From assembly GCA_014872875.1 (NCBI GenBank), contig WKFI01000019.1, positions 372,001 through 436,000 of the forward strand: a stretch of DNA of 64,000 bases. The letters run 5' to 3'. Every line of letters begins with the position of its first letter. The first letter of the stretch is position 1. Made by a program: the position numbers and the translations under genes. The notes beneath the pieces were generated by a model. It was not told where the DNA came from. It worked only from the letters and a program-made list of their open reading frames with translations, and did not search any database. Below, one piece after another: positions 1-8,563 of this stretch. This DNA comes from Paracoccaceae bacterium. GTDB taxonomy: Bacteria > Pseudomonadota > Alphaproteobacteria > Rhodobacterales > Rhodobacteraceae.

Positions 1-930
1 GCTGCTATCGGCCTCCGGATAGGCAAAGACAAAACCGCCATCTTCCAAACCCAGCAGATCATAGTCGTATAGAATAGGGGCAACCTGAGTACCTTCGCTG
101 GGAAGAATGATCTCTTTCAATTGGGTGCCAGCCCCGTTGAACACATGAATGTGGAAGTTCGAGACCGAGGTGGAGGCGAACTCCTCGTAGGCCACCACAT
201 ACCCCCCGTTCGACAAGGCAGCGACCCGGGTGAAACGCGCCTCGGCACCGCCTAGAATGGTGTCGGTGTTGCCCAGACGGATGGCGCCACCAAGGAACCC
301 GTGCAGGATCTCCCCGGTGGTGAGCTGAGTGGAATCCGTCAGGATCGCATTGTCCCCTGCCAGTTTCAGCTCAGCGCCCGTCTTAACCCCTGCGGCAGTG
401 AATTGCTGGGAGAAGATACCTTCGACCGGGCCCCCATCGGACCACGCCACCAGAATATTGCCATTGGCCAATGCGGTCAGCGTGTGCCCGGTATTGTCGT
501 CATCACGGCTGCCCGGCGTCGGCGTGTCCACGGTCACCACGATCTCACCGGTGCGCGGGGTCCCATTGGCATTAAAGATCCGCAGATGCACATCGCTGTC
601 ATTGTGGCCGCTGCCCAAGGGTGCGTTGTTGATCCACGACACGGCAAAGCCACCATCCTTGAGCGCAACCACCTGCGATGGTCCCTGCCCGCCTGCCTCG
701 GTCGTATTCACCTGGATCAGACTGCCTTTGGGCGTGCCATCGGCGTTCAGCAGCCGGACAAAGACCGCCCCATCCGCATCCGGCACCGCGGGCGTTGCAA
801 AGACCGTTGTCTGGCTGAACGTGACCGCGATGGTGCCGTCGTTCAGCACCGCGGAGTCCGGAAAGGTTCCGGCGGTGAAGGTTGATGCTGTCCCGATGGT
901 GAAACTGGATGCTGCGACGGTCAATGTCAT
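1..930 (-). CDS. Repeat-containing hypothetical protein (N-terminal part, cut by window edge)
   Basis: An open frame starts at an ATG at 930 on the minus strand and runs off the left edge without a stop, giving 310 residues of N-terminal sequence. It has no signal peptide and is rich in Thr, Gly, Asp and Asn. Four copies of a short motif recur every 60 to 80 residues: LKDGGFAVSW, LANGNILVAW, LSNGGYVVAY and LEDGGFVFAY. Such LxDGGFxVxW blades are common in large secreted proteins that end in RTX calcium-binding repeats and leave through type I secretion. That part of the gene, if present, lies outside the window. The gene is divergent from the GT25 gene. The coding call is firm; the family assignment is an inference from the repeat pattern. 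Confidence 0.7.
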   Translation of the reverse strand, partial: MTLTVAASSFTIGTASTFTAGTFPDSAVLNDGTIAVTFSQTTVFATPAVPDADGAVFVRLLNADGTPKGSLIQVNTTEAGGQGPSQVVALKDGGFAVSWINNAPLGSGHNDSDVHLRIFNANGTPRTGEIVVTVDTPTPGSRDDDNTGHTLTALANGNILVAWSDGGPVEGIFSQQFTAAGVKTGAELKLAGDNAILTDSTQLTTGEILHGFLGGAIRLGNTDTILGGAEARFTRVAALSNGGYVVAYEEFASTSVSNFHIHVFNGAGTQLKEIILPSEGTQVAPILYDYDLLGLEDGGFVFAYPEADSS

Positions 931-1131
931 GTTCGTCTCCAAATGCTACAAAAGTCTTTTTGGCCCTCACGCAAGGGCGGCCATCCGCAAACCGGGGCAC
1001 AGCGTTCTGGCAGATTGCCCAGACGGGTCAGACAAAAAGACACAGCAGGTTGGGCAGCCTGTCAACAAAAATGGTGGTTCGGTCCAATCGCCTCACCTTC
1101 CCCCCCGCACCGCGAGCGGCTATGCAGGGGT

Positions 1132-1851
1132 ATGGAGCACAGCCTGATCATTCACATGCGCGGCGATGAAAAGCGCGCGCCGAACGTACGCGTCCTACTG
1201 GACAGCCTGCCGGGTGCGCAGGTGATGGATGCGGTGCGCGGCCGTGAAGTGGTGGAACGTGGCGAATGCCACCCTCACCCCGGCAACCTGCACAAACCCA
1301 CCTACCCTTTTCCTCTGTCAGGCGGCGAAGTCGGCTGCTTTCTGTCTCACCGCTCCTGCTGGCAGCGGATCCTGGACGAAGGCTGGGACATGGCCCTGAT
1401 TGTCGAGGACGATCTGGCGCTGGAACCCGTAGCCTGGGCGGATGCCCTGGCCCTGATCGACAAACACGCGACCCCGGATCACTTTATCCGATTGCCTGCC
1501 AAAACCCGTGAAAAATCGGCCAAAACACTTGCCAAACAAGGTGAAGCGCGGCTGTTCTTGCCCCGGATTCCGGGACTGCAGACAGTGGCGCAAGTGGTGG
1601 GGCGTAATGCGGCGGAAAAAGTGCTGAACGCAACCCGGAGCCTCGACCGCCCGGTGGACACGTTTCTGCAAATGCACTGGGTCCATGGTCAGCCGATCCA
1701 CACGATCCTGCCCAATGGCGTCTCTGAACTGACAGCGGAACTGGGCGGCTCCACCATCCAGAAAAAAACCCGCACCAACGGCAAGCTGGAACGGGAATTC
1801 AAGCGGGCGGTCTATCGGACCATCGTCTCGATGCGCCCTCAGAGAGCCTGA
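1132..1851 (+). CDS. Glycosyltransferase family 25 protein
   Basis: A 239-residue protein of the GT25 (LPS beta-glycosyltransferase) family, expected to add a sugar to lipopolysaccharide or capsule on the cytoplasmic side of the inner membrane. The N-terminal strand SLIIHMRGDEKRAP, the central GCFLSHRSCW block and the acidic IVEDDLAL motif match the family order. I chose the ATG at 1132 because GT25 proteins begin within a few residues of this first strand; the frame is open further upstream but that part is not family-like. The protein is slightly shorter than many GT25 enzymes. It converges on the peroxiredoxin gene, with a dispersed GC-rich repeat in between. Acceptor and sugar cannot be told from sequence. 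Confidence 0.8.
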   Translation: MEHSLIIHMRGDEKRAPNVRVLLDSLPGAQVMDAVRGREVVERGECHPHPGNLHKPTYPFPLSGGEVGCFLSHRSCWQRILDEGWDMALIVEDDLALEPVAWADALALIDKHATPDHFIRLPAKTREKSAKTLAKQGEARLFLPRIPGLQTVAQVVGRNAAEKVLNATRSLDRPVDTFLQMHWVHGQPIHTILPNGVSELTAELGGSTIQKKTRTNGKLEREFKRAVYRTIVSMRPQRA

Positions 1852-1857
1852 AAACCA

Positions 1858-1925
1858 GGCCCTGCTTCTTTCTGGTCCCCAATACCTCGGGGGAGGCCGA
1901 AGGCCGGGGGCAGAGCCCCCGAACC
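1858..1925. repeat. Dispersed intergenic repeat, copy 1
   Basis: This element begins CCTGCTTCTTTCTGG, continues with AATACCTCGGGGG and ends in the hairpin GGGGGCAGAGCCCCC. A second copy with the same order lies at about 10842-10895. It sits between two convergent genes, where the hairpin could end transcription from either side. Confidence 0.75.
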
Positions 1926-1935
1926 CGGTCTCGGA

Positions 1936-2589
1936 TCACTCAGGCGCTTTGGTCTTGCGCAGATAGGGGAAGATGGTTTCGAATTCGCCGAACTTGGCCT
2001 TGGCGTCTTCGTTCGACACGGTGGGCGGGATGATCACGTCTTCGCCCGGTGTCCAGTTGGCCGGGGTCGCGACGCCATTGCCGATCGACATCTGCAAACC
2101 GTCCAGAGCGCGCAGAATCTCGGCAAAGTTGCGGCCCACCGTCATCGGGTAGGTCATCGACAGTTTCAGTTGCTTGTCGGGACCGATGATGAAGACCGAG
2201 CGCACGGTGGCGCTGTCCGCAGGGGTACGGCCATCAGGCAGGTAGGCTTCGGCCGGCAGCATATCGAAAGCTTTCGACACTTCCAGACCTTCATCCGCAA
2301 TGATCGGGAAACCGGCAGCAGCATTGCCGTATTGTTCGATATCACCTTTCCATTTCTTGTGGTCTTCGACGCCGTCAACCGACACGCCGATCACTTTTGT
2401 ACCGCGCTTGGCCCATTCGTCGTTGAGCTGGGCGACGGCCGAAAACTCGGTGGTGCAGACTGGGGTGAAATCCTTTGGATGGGAAAACAGGATCGCCCAG
2501 CTGTCACCAATCCAGTCGTGGAAGGTGATCGTGCCCTGATCTGTTTCGGCAGTAAAATTTGGAACGGTATCGTTGATACGCAAACCCAT
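1936..2589 (-). CDS. 1-Cys peroxiredoxin (Prx6 family)
   Basis: A 217-residue thiol peroxidase that reduces hydrogen peroxide and organic hydroperoxides in the cytoplasm. The active-site block PKDFTPVCTTEF places the peroxidatic cysteine at residue 45, with the usual Pro and Thr before it. No second cysteine fits a resolving role, and the long C-terminal arm and total length match the Prx6 rather than the AhpC group. The start is an ATG at 2589 preceded by a purine-rich AAAGGAGATGACC. The gene stands alone; the nearest regulator is not in the window. No OxyR-type site could be assigned in its upstream region. Confidence 0.93.
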   Translation of the reverse strand: MGLRINDTVPNFTAETDQGTITFHDWIGDSWAILFSHPKDFTPVCTTEFSAVAQLNDEWAKRGTKVIGVSVDGVEDHKKWKGDIEQYGNAAAGFPIIADEGLEVSKAFDMLPAEAYLPDGRTPADSATVRSVFIIGPDKQLKLSMTYPMTVGRNFAEILRALDGLQMSIGNGVATPANWTPGEDVIIPPTVSNEDAKAKFGEFETIFPYLRKTKAPE

Positions 2590-2840
2590 TGGTCATCTCC
2601 TTTAAGGCATTTCTGCGAGTCGGTCTGACATGAGATTAGGGGGCGCTCATCCCGGGCTACAACCCGATAGTCACACATTCATTTTCACCGATCTGTCTTG
2701 TGGCGATCATCCGCTGCAACATTTCTGTCGCCAGAACTGATGTCGGAAACAGATCAGGTGAAGAATACACAATTTGAGCTATCTCCGGCACGTTACCCTT
2801 GCCCCCAAAGCCATCCGGTGCAAGAGTGCCCCAGAAAACC

Positions 2841-2852
2841 GACCAATCGGTC
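2841..2852. promoter_or_regulatory. Near-palindrome upstream of aldehyde dehydrogenase gene
   Basis: GACCAATCGGTC lies 30 bases before the ALDH start, in the otherwise empty 2590-2881 spacer. Its GACC/GGTC arms resemble operators of TetR-family repressors. No TetR gene is nearby, so the assignment is tentative. Confidence 0.35.
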
Positions 2853-2881
2853 AGTCAATAATTCACGCGGGAGAGAAGATC

Positions 2882-4321
2882 ATGATCGAAAAGAAGAACT
2901 TCTACATCAACGGAACCTGGGTTGCGCCAGCCCAGCCCAACGACTTCAACGTCATTGATCCGTCGACCGAGGAGCCTTGCGCGGTAATTTCGTTGGGGTC
3001 GGAAGCAGACACCAATGCTGCCGTTGCAGCAGCCAAGGCTGCACTTCCAGAGTGGATGGCGACACCAGTGGAACAGCGGATCGCACTGGTGGAAAAGCTG
3101 GTCGATCTCTACAAGGCGAGGGCCGAGGATCTGGCGCAGGCCATGTCAGCCGAAATGGGTGCACCCATCGACATGGCGCGGACCCAACAGGTCGGCGCGG
3201 GCATCGGCCACCTCAAGAACTTCATTCGTGCCGCCAAGGCATTCCAGTTCGAACAGCCGCTGGGTGATCACGCTCCCGAGGACCGGATCATTCACGAAGC
3301 CGTGGGCGTGGCCGCGCTGATCACGCCGTGGAACTGGCCGATGAATCAGATCACGCTGAAGGTTGGCGCTGCAGCCATTGCGGGCTGCACCATGGTTCTG
3401 AAACCGTCCGAACAGAGCCCGCTGAACGCGATGATCTTTGCCGAAATGATGGATGAGGCTGGCTTCCCCGCCGGGGTGTTCAATCTGGTCAACGGCGACG
3501 GCGTGGGCGTCGGTTCACAACTCTCAGGCCACCCGGACGTGGACATGGTCAGCTTTACCGGCTCGACCCGCGCAGGCACCGCGATCTCGAAGAATGCAGC
3601 CGACACGCTGAAGAAAGTGCATCTGGAGTTGGGCGGCAAAGGCGCCAACGTGGTGTTCGAGGATGCCGACGAAAAAGCCGTGAAGCGTGGTGTCATGCAC
3701 ATGATGAACAACACCGGTCAAAGCTGTAATGCCCCCAGCCGGATGTTGGTGCAACGCAGCATCTATGACCAAGCGGTTGAAACCGCCGCCCAGGCAGCCG
3801 CCAAGGTCAGCGTTGGCAACGCTCATGATGAAGGTCGCCATATCGGCCCCGTTGTAAACGAACTGCAGTGGACCAAGATCCAGGACCTGATCCAGAAGGG
3901 CATCGACGAAGGCGCTCGCCTGGTTGCTGGCGGTACTGGCCGTCCCGACGGCATGAACAAGGGTTATTACGTCAAGCCGACTATCTTTGCCGATGCCGAT
4001 AACCAGATGACCATCGCGCGAGAAGAGATCTTTGGCCCGGTTCTGACCATGATCCCCTTCGACACCGAAGAGGAAGCCATCGAGATCGCCAATGACACAC
4101 CCTATGGTCTGACCAACTATGTCCAAACTCAGGATCCGGCCCGTGCCAATCGCATGGCCCGCGCCCTGCGCTCGGGCATGGTGGAAATGAACGGCAAACC
4201 CCGTGGCGCCGGGTCGCCTTTTGGTGGCATGAAACAGTCCGGTAACGGCCGCGAAGGCGGCACCTGGGGGCTGGAAGACTTCCTGGAAGTCAAAGCGGTC
4301 GGCGGCTGGGCAGCCGAATAA
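2882..4321 (+). CDS. NAD(P)-dependent aldehyde dehydrogenase
   Basis: A 479-residue member of the aldehyde dehydrogenase superfamily, oxidising an aldehyde to its acid in the cytoplasm. The sequence shows ITPWNWPMNQ, the FTGSTRAGTAI nucleotide-binding turn, the general base Glu in LELGGKGAN (about residue 249) and the catalytic Cys in NTGQSCNAPSR (about residue 282). The C-terminal GGMKQSGNGREGG block is also present. The ATG at 2882 follows GGGAGAGAAG and gives the family length; the open frame upstream is not conserved-looking. It is monocistronic, with a strong stem-loop downstream. The substrate is unknown. It is not a BoxD candidate by location, being 35 kb from the box genes. Confidence 0.92.
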   Translation: MIEKKNFYINGTWVAPAQPNDFNVIDPSTEEPCAVISLGSEADTNAAVAAAKAALPEWMATPVEQRIALVEKLVDLYKARAEDLAQAMSAEMGAPIDMARTQQVGAGIGHLKNFIRAAKAFQFEQPLGDHAPEDRIIHEAVGVAALITPWNWPMNQITLKVGAAAIAGCTMVLKPSEQSPLNAMIFAEMMDEAGFPAGVFNLVNGDGVGVGSQLSGHPDVDMVSFTGSTRAGTAISKNAADTLKKVHLELGGKGANVVFEDADEKAVKRGVMHMMNNTGQSCNAPSRMLVQRSIYDQAVETAAQAAAKVSVGNAHDEGRHIGPVVNELQWTKIQDLIQKGIDEGARLVAGGTGRPDGMNKGYYVKPTIFADADNQMTIAREEIFGPVLTMIPFDTEEEAIEIANDTPYGLTNYVQTQDPARANRMARALRSGMVEMNGKPRGAGSPFGGMKQSGNGREGGTWGLEDFLEVKAVGGWAAE

Positions 4322-4340
4322 CCCAGCCTGCTTACTCTAA

Positions 4341-4365
4341 CGGGGCACCTGAGCCAGGTGCCCCG
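4341..4365 (+). terminator. Stem-loop after aldehyde dehydrogenase gene
   Basis: An 11-bp perfect stem, CGGGGCACCTG / CAGGTGCCCCG, with a 3-base loop lies 20 bases after the stop codon. There is no U-tract, so it may be a weak terminator or an mRNA 3' stabiliser. Confidence 0.6.
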
Positions 4366-4437
4366 CACGACAACAAAGCACTGTTACGGCAAATCTGCTT
4401 TCCGCCTTTACTAAAATGAACAGGCGACTTCAAAAGT

Positions 4438-5136
4438 TCATTCCTGGTTTTGGGTAGCCCGCAAAAGGCGCTCCACCCGGTAACCCGAACTCGCCGCTTC
4501 TCTCTCAAGTACAAAGACAATCGAATCGGAGTAGGTGCCTTCGCTTCCCGTCAAATCGGCGCGCATCAAGAGGCGAGTGTTGGGCTGACCCGCCGCCGTG
4601 AAACTTGCGATGATTTCCAGTGTGATGATTTCGGTTCCAGATGTAGCCGTACCGACACCAGATGTGAAAGTGACCGTCTCAGGCAGTTCGTCTTCCGCAC
4701 TCAGGTCAGGAAACATTTCACCCCACGGAAGCCTTGGACGGTGACCGTTCAAGGAGTGCGGATCGTCCAAGGTCACGGTCTCGGCAGCGCCAAGAAACAC
4801 CAGCTCGCGCAGCGCCAAACACCGCAATGCATATCCGCGATAGACGGGCCATTCACTTGGTGCATCGGGCTCCAACCCATATTCACGCGCGGCGAACAAG
4901 GCCGGACAGGATCGAACGTCCAGGGTCAAGCCCTGCTCTTCGCCCGAGGAGACCCTGAATGCCTCGCGCCAAGGCTGAACAAACAGGGCAGAGGCAGACG
5001 GCGCAGAGGCCGTCTCTTTTCCGACGTCAAAGTATTGCAAGAAGGGCGAAAGCGTTTCTGCAATCGGATCGGCATTGGCCGGGAACGGCAAGGTTCCGAG
5101 CATTGCAAGCAAGAGGGCACCAACCGCGCGTTTCAT
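4438..5136 (-). CDS. Secreted hypothetical protein
   Basis: A 232-residue protein with a clear signal peptide (MKRAVGALLLAMLGTLPFPANA, cleavage after ANA near residue 22), so it is periplasmic or secreted. I do not recognise its family. Two cysteines in RSCPALFA and LRCLAL could form a disulfide. The C-terminal half alternates beta-type stretches (TVTFTSGVGTATSGTEIITLE). It starts at an ATG that overlaps the stop of the lysozyme gene by 4 bases (ATGA), so the two are translationally coupled and probably act together, for example in handling peptidoglycan or as an immunity or accessory protein. That role is only an inference from the coupling. Confidence 0.75.
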   Translation of the reverse strand: MKRAVGALLLAMLGTLPFPANADPIAETLSPFLQYFDVGKETASAPSASALFVQPWREAFRVSSGEEQGLTLDVRSCPALFAAREYGLEPDAPSEWPVYRGYALRCLALRELVFLGAAETVTLDDPHSLNGHRPRLPWGEMFPDLSAEDELPETVTFTSGVGTATSGTEIITLEIIASFTAAGQPNTRLLMRADLTGSEGTYSDSIVFVLEREAASSGYRVERLLRATQNQE

Positions 5137-5789
5137 TGTTTCTCACCCTTTTGTCCGGCATCCGCGGATTTTTTGGCCTCTGTCTCCAATAGTTTTTTCA
5201 CATAGGCGTTTCTTTTACCTGAAATGCCTTTGCGTTTGGATTCTGATGCAGCTTTTTTCCAATCCTCGTCCTTGATGGCTTGAACAAACGTTGGGAACTT
5301 CTTTTTCAATCGCGTCATGCCCAGATTGAAAATCATGTCAAACAAAGCCAGGCGCACCTCGTCGGAATAGTTCTGGAAATTGGGGAAAATCTTCTTCAAC
5401 TCGGTGCGGAAGCTCTTGATATGCGAGGCCATCTGAGCATCGATTTTCGCAACCGGGAGAGTGAGGCTGTCCTTGTGCTTGTAGGCACTAGCCTTCAATC
5501 CTTTGCCCTTGGCAACAACCGCATCCCAGTCAGTCTTGATTTCTTCCTTGGTTGCGGCCTTGTTTGATGCATTGACGAAGGACAGTTTCTGAGCAGCGGA
5601 CAGGTTCGGCAACATGTGTCCGACACCGACAGTCACCTTGCCGACACTATCCAGATACATATGAGGTATCTTCCCCTCATACAGAACGAGCTTTTTCTTC
5701 AGCTTGCTTTCAACACCCACAGTCGGCTCCTCAAATGAGATCCGTTCCAAAAACGCTGCCTTGCCGTCTTCAGCAAACGCAAACGACAC
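5133..5789 (-). CDS. T4-type lysozyme-like protein
   Basis: A 218-residue protein with a phage-lysozyme (GH24-like) core. In LVLYEGKIPHMYLD and VGKVTVGVGHM the residues Glu38, Asp47 and Thr53 have the same spacing as the T4 lysozyme triad Glu11-Asp20-Thr26. The motif FDMIFNLG also fits the T4 fold (xxFNLG). It would cut the glycan strands of peptidoglycan. The start is taken as a GTG at 5789; an in-frame stop lies four codons before it, and there is no obvious signal peptide. The C-terminus is unusually Lys-rich and the gene is less GC-rich than its neighbours, which hints at phage origin or transfer. It is the first gene of a two-gene operon with the secreted unknown protein. No phage genes surround it. 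Confidence 0.8.
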   Translation of the reverse strand: MSFAFAEDGKAAFLERISFEEPTVGVESKLKKKLVLYEGKIPHMYLDSVGKVTVGVGHMLPNLSAAQKLSFVNASNKAATKEEIKTDWDAVVAKGKGLKASAYKHKDSLTLPVAKIDAQMASHIKSFRTELKKIFPNFQNYSDEVRLALFDMIFNLGMTRLKKKFPTFVQAIKDEDWKKAASESKRKGISGKRNAYVKKLLETEAKKSADAGQKGEKQ

Positions 5790-6102
5790 GCCGTCAGCTC
5801 AATCGTTGTCTTCAATAGTGGTCTGTTTAGAGGAAAAGGGTGCGCGCGTTCGCGCCAGATTGCAAGTTTCTCTTCAATCGGAGACAGTTCCCAGCGGGTG
5901 GCGATTACTATGAAAGCCGAAACAGTCCGTGGCCAAGACTGACAAGAAATCCCAATGCACAGTTTGATGGAGCTTGCCCGACGCCAGCTGACAAACCAGT
6001 GTAACAACATCGAGGGTTCCAACGTCTGCGAACCCCGAGTTGACGCATTTTGGGTGTCCCACAGCCTCGGAAAGATGGGTTCTGCGAACAGAAACTGATC
6101 AC
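5790..6102. other. Intergenic region without a supported gene
   Basis: These 313 bases between the lysozyme gene and the ABC1 kinase gene (both on the minus strand) hold several short open frames, none with a ribosome-binding site or a recognisable product. The stretch probably holds the promoter of the lysozyme operon. I see no repeat or RNA structure of note. Confidence 0.5.
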
Positions 6103-7422
6103 CTAAAGATATGGCCTGAGCAACTGATCGAGATCGACGCGAGCCCCCAAGCGTTCGGCCAAAAGGTAACAACCCAAAACCTTGCGTTGCAGAAACAATA
6201 CATCTGTTGGTGGGGCGTGCATGGCCACCTGCGCCTTGGCAAGATCGAAACCGGCATAGCGCAGGCGTGGCAGCAGGTCACTGTTTCCGAATTCGAATAC
6301 ACCGCCTTGCCGAAACGGTTCGGAGGCGATGTCGAACAGCTTCAAAAGCTCAGCTCGGTCCGCGGAAGACAGGTCAGGTCCAATCAGGCCGATCTCGACA
6401 AGTTGATCGATCACCTCCCCCCGCGCGCCGGTCACCATTGTTTTCAGCATGCGGAGACAGGCAGCGGTCAGGGTGGCATCGAACTGCCGCGTCGCGCCGA
6501 AATCCAGAAGGATCACACGGTCCTCAATCGGATCGTATCGATAATTCGCAAAATTCGCATCCGTCTGCACATCACGCAAAACGAAAACCTCGTACAACAT
6601 CAGTGTCAGAACACGTTCTGCGACACTGTCTCGCGTGCTTTGGTCCATTGTCGCGACGTTTTCGATGGGCAAGCCGTTCAGGAAGGTCATGGTCAGGATA
6701 TCATCCGTGCTGAGATCGTCCTGAACGCTCGGCACGACAAATCCGTCCCTATTCTCCAGATGACGCCCAAAGCGACGCAACGCTTCGGCCTCGCGCCGGT
6801 AGTCTGTCTCTTCATGAAGTTGCTTACGCGCGTCTTCCATCAGGCGGTTCAGGTCGAATTCATCAGGCACCATGTTTGACGCACGCAGGAGCGCTCCGAG
6901 GTTGCGCATGTCGCTGTCGATGCTGTCTCGAATGCCCGGATACTGAACTTTTACGACCACATCGCGGCCGTCGGCGGTGCGGGCCCGATGCACTTGCCCG
7001 ATGGATGCCGCTGCGATGGGGTGAACGTTGAAACTCTCGAACTGTTTCAAGAAAGTCTGCCCCCAATTGGCGATCAATACTCGCTTCAACTGAGATGGCG
7101 GCATGACATGCGCCTCGGCCCTCAACCGGCCGAGGATCTGCGATATCTCAGCTGGCAGGAGGTCCTGAGTTTCCATCGACAGAAGTTGCCCCGCTTTCAT
7201 TGCTGCGCCACGCATTCGCGCCAGATGATCGGCCACACGAGCGGCGTTGGACGGGGTCAGGAGCAGATCCCTGAGTTTTGGTCGTGTGCCGCTCAGTAAC
7301 TCCACGCCGCCGTTCACAGCCATGTTGCCTGCAACCGCCGCGGTCATGCCGCTGAACCGGATCATGCGATTCAGTCGGCCAGTTGGAATGGCCAACCCTC
7401 TTTGCTTTGGCGCTTGGCTCAT
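6103..7422 (-). CDS. ABC1/UbiB-family atypical kinase
   Basis: A 439-residue member of the AarF/ABC1/UbiB family, atypical kinase/ATPase proteins linked to ubiquinone biosynthesis and lipid handling at the inner membrane. It shows the hallmark KxGQ motif (Lys76 in MKAGQLLS), the Ala-rich loop AAASIGQVH, the ATP-site Lys in [18 protein letters not shown], a catalytic-loop variant [11 protein letters not shown] and the metal-binding LLDFGATR. The start is the ATG at 7422, where MSQAPKQRG begins; the longer open frame upstream runs through the DCC gene and is a shadow. The ATG overlaps the DCC-family gene stop by 4 bases, so the pair is an operon. Whether it is UbiB proper or an ABC1 paralogue cannot be decided here. 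Confidence 0.88.
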   Translation of the reverse strand: MSQAPKQRGLAIPTGRLNRMIRFSGMTAAVAGNMAVNGGVELLSGTRPKLRDLLLTPSNAARVADHLARMRGAAMKAGQLLSMETQDLLPAEISQILGRLRAEAHVMPPSQLKRVLIANWGQTFLKQFESFNVHPIAAASIGQVHRARTADGRDVVVKVQYPGIRDSIDSDMRNLGALLRASNMVPDEFDLNRLMEDARKQLHEETDYRREAEALRRFGRHLENRDGFVVPSVQDDLSTDDILTMTFLNGLPIENVATMDQSTRDSVAERVLTLMLYEVFVLRDVQTDANFANYRYDPIEDRVILLDFGATRQFDATLTAACLRMLKTMVTGARGEVIDQLVEIGLIGPDLSSADRAELLKLFDIASEPFRQGGVFEFGNSDLLPRLRYAGFDLAKAQVAMHAPPTDVLFLQRKVLGCYLLAERLGARVDLDQLLRPYL

Positions 7423-7871
7423 TGTCTGTCCTGCCGCCCTACAGGGCGTTTCCGGCTTAGACGTCCGACGAGGCCTGACAGGGTCGGGCGCAGCTTCAGG
7501 AAGCCCAGATACAGTCGTTCCAGAAGCCACAACATACCTGGAAGCTTGGCAATCCATGCCAACCATCTCCAGCCCGGCAAAACCGCCCAGATCGCCGTGA
7601 ACCCCGCAGCACCCGAAACGAGGTTTCCATCTTCGTCGCGTACGTGGAAGCGTCTTAGGGCCGCGCATCGATCCAGGTTATCGCCCAACGACTGACGCGT
7701 GTCGGACGCATCGACAAAGCAAATGGCGTCGGCTCCCCGGCGGGTTTCATAAAAAGCAATCTCAGCCCGGCACAACGGGCACTGTCCGTCGAAATAGACC
7801 GTCAGTCGCGGTTTTATTGGATAAGTGTCGGGTCGGTACGTGAGCTGGGGTAGACGTCCAATACGGGGCAA
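7419..7871 (-). CDS. DCC-family thiol-disulfide oxidoreductase (DUF393)
   Basis: A small protein of about 150 residues with the DCC-family motif: [14 protein letters not shown] carries a CxxC redox pair right after the first strand, as in DUF393 thioredoxin-like proteins. The C-terminal [21 protein letters not shown] is hydrophobic and amphipathic and could touch the membrane. The start is uncertain: the frame begins at a TTG at 7871 and there is no ATG before the core. It overlaps the ABC1 kinase gene by 4 bases and is transcribed with it. The substrate is unknown. Confidence 0.8.
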   Translation of the reverse strand: MPRIGRLPQLTYRPDTYPIKPRLTVYFDGQCPLCRAEIAFYETRRGADAICFVDASDTRQSLGDNLDRCAALRRFHVRDEDGNLVSGAAGFTAIWAVLPGWRWLAWIAKLPGMLWLLERLYLGFLKLRPTLSGLVGRLSRKRPVGRQDRQ

Positions 7872-8154
7872 AACGCTCTCCGAACTGTTAAAGTTGCGTT
7901 TCAGACTTTGTGTGTCTGATACGAATGCAATTGGTGTTTGGATTGACTGACATCAGTAAAAGCCTGTTGGTGCTTCGGCAGCTCGAACGAGATAGCTTTT
8001 TCCTATCTTAAATTACCGTCACTTAGGATTGCCCCGATACTGCCGACATCCCACGTCAGGTTCCATCGGGGCCATGCTCATTGCCCCCTATCAAGTTTTC
8101 AAATGGGCGCGTCCGTTGGGACCGTCACCCGGTTCGTTCAGAGAGGAGAACGCC

Positions 8155-8379
8155 ATGACCATGCAAGTGACCAGCAAGATGGCAAGGTTGGGGTCGCGAC
8201 TGGTCGCTTTGGGTCAGCGTGTCAGGGATCTGGAACTCAGGATCGCCCGAGTAGAGAACAGGCCGCATCCTGACACGCTTGCCTTGCGGAGAATGAACCG
8301 CGAAAAACGGCGACTTGCCGATGAAATTGACTGCTACGAAGGCTTGCTCCGCACCTTGTCACGCGGATTGACCCCATAA
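8155..8379 (+). CDS. Small DUF465/YdcH-like coiled-coil protein
   Basis: A 74-residue basic protein that starts at an ATG preceded by a strong GAGAGGAG ribosome-binding site. The longer upstream frame lacks any such signal. The pattern of two short helices, LVALGQRVRDLELRIARVE and LRRMNREKRRLADEI, matches the DUF465 family of small cytoplasmic proteins, whose hallmark is a C-terminal R-L-K-K-E-K-L-x-L-K-D-E-I-type helix. The function of DUF465 is not known. It stands alone between two minus-strand genes, with 283 empty bases before it and 184 after it. Confidence 0.7.
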   Translation: MTMQVTSKMARLGSRLVALGQRVRDLELRIARVENRPHPDTLALRRMNREKRRLADEIDCYEGLLRTLSRGLTP

Positions 8380-8563
8380 GAACTGCGCGCCGCAGTTTCA
8401 GACTGTGGCCGCCTGTTACAGTCGGCAGCCGGCAATCTGTGAACACTGGGAAAATTACGGGTCCAGGCTCAAGAGATACGAACCGCCAAAACTCTGGCGG
8501 TCCGTTCTGGATTGACACTCATAACGTTAGGCGGAAAAGCCGACCCTGACTGTTGTTGATCTG

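Noticed and set aside
943-1131. Longer N-terminus for the GT25 gene
   Set aside because: The extra 63 residues are not family-like and the family strand starts at the ATG at 1132.
5699-6172. A 157-codon minus-strand frame in the lysozyme upstream region
   Set aside because: It overlaps the start of the lysozyme gene in another frame, its composition is not protein-like, and it has no start signal.
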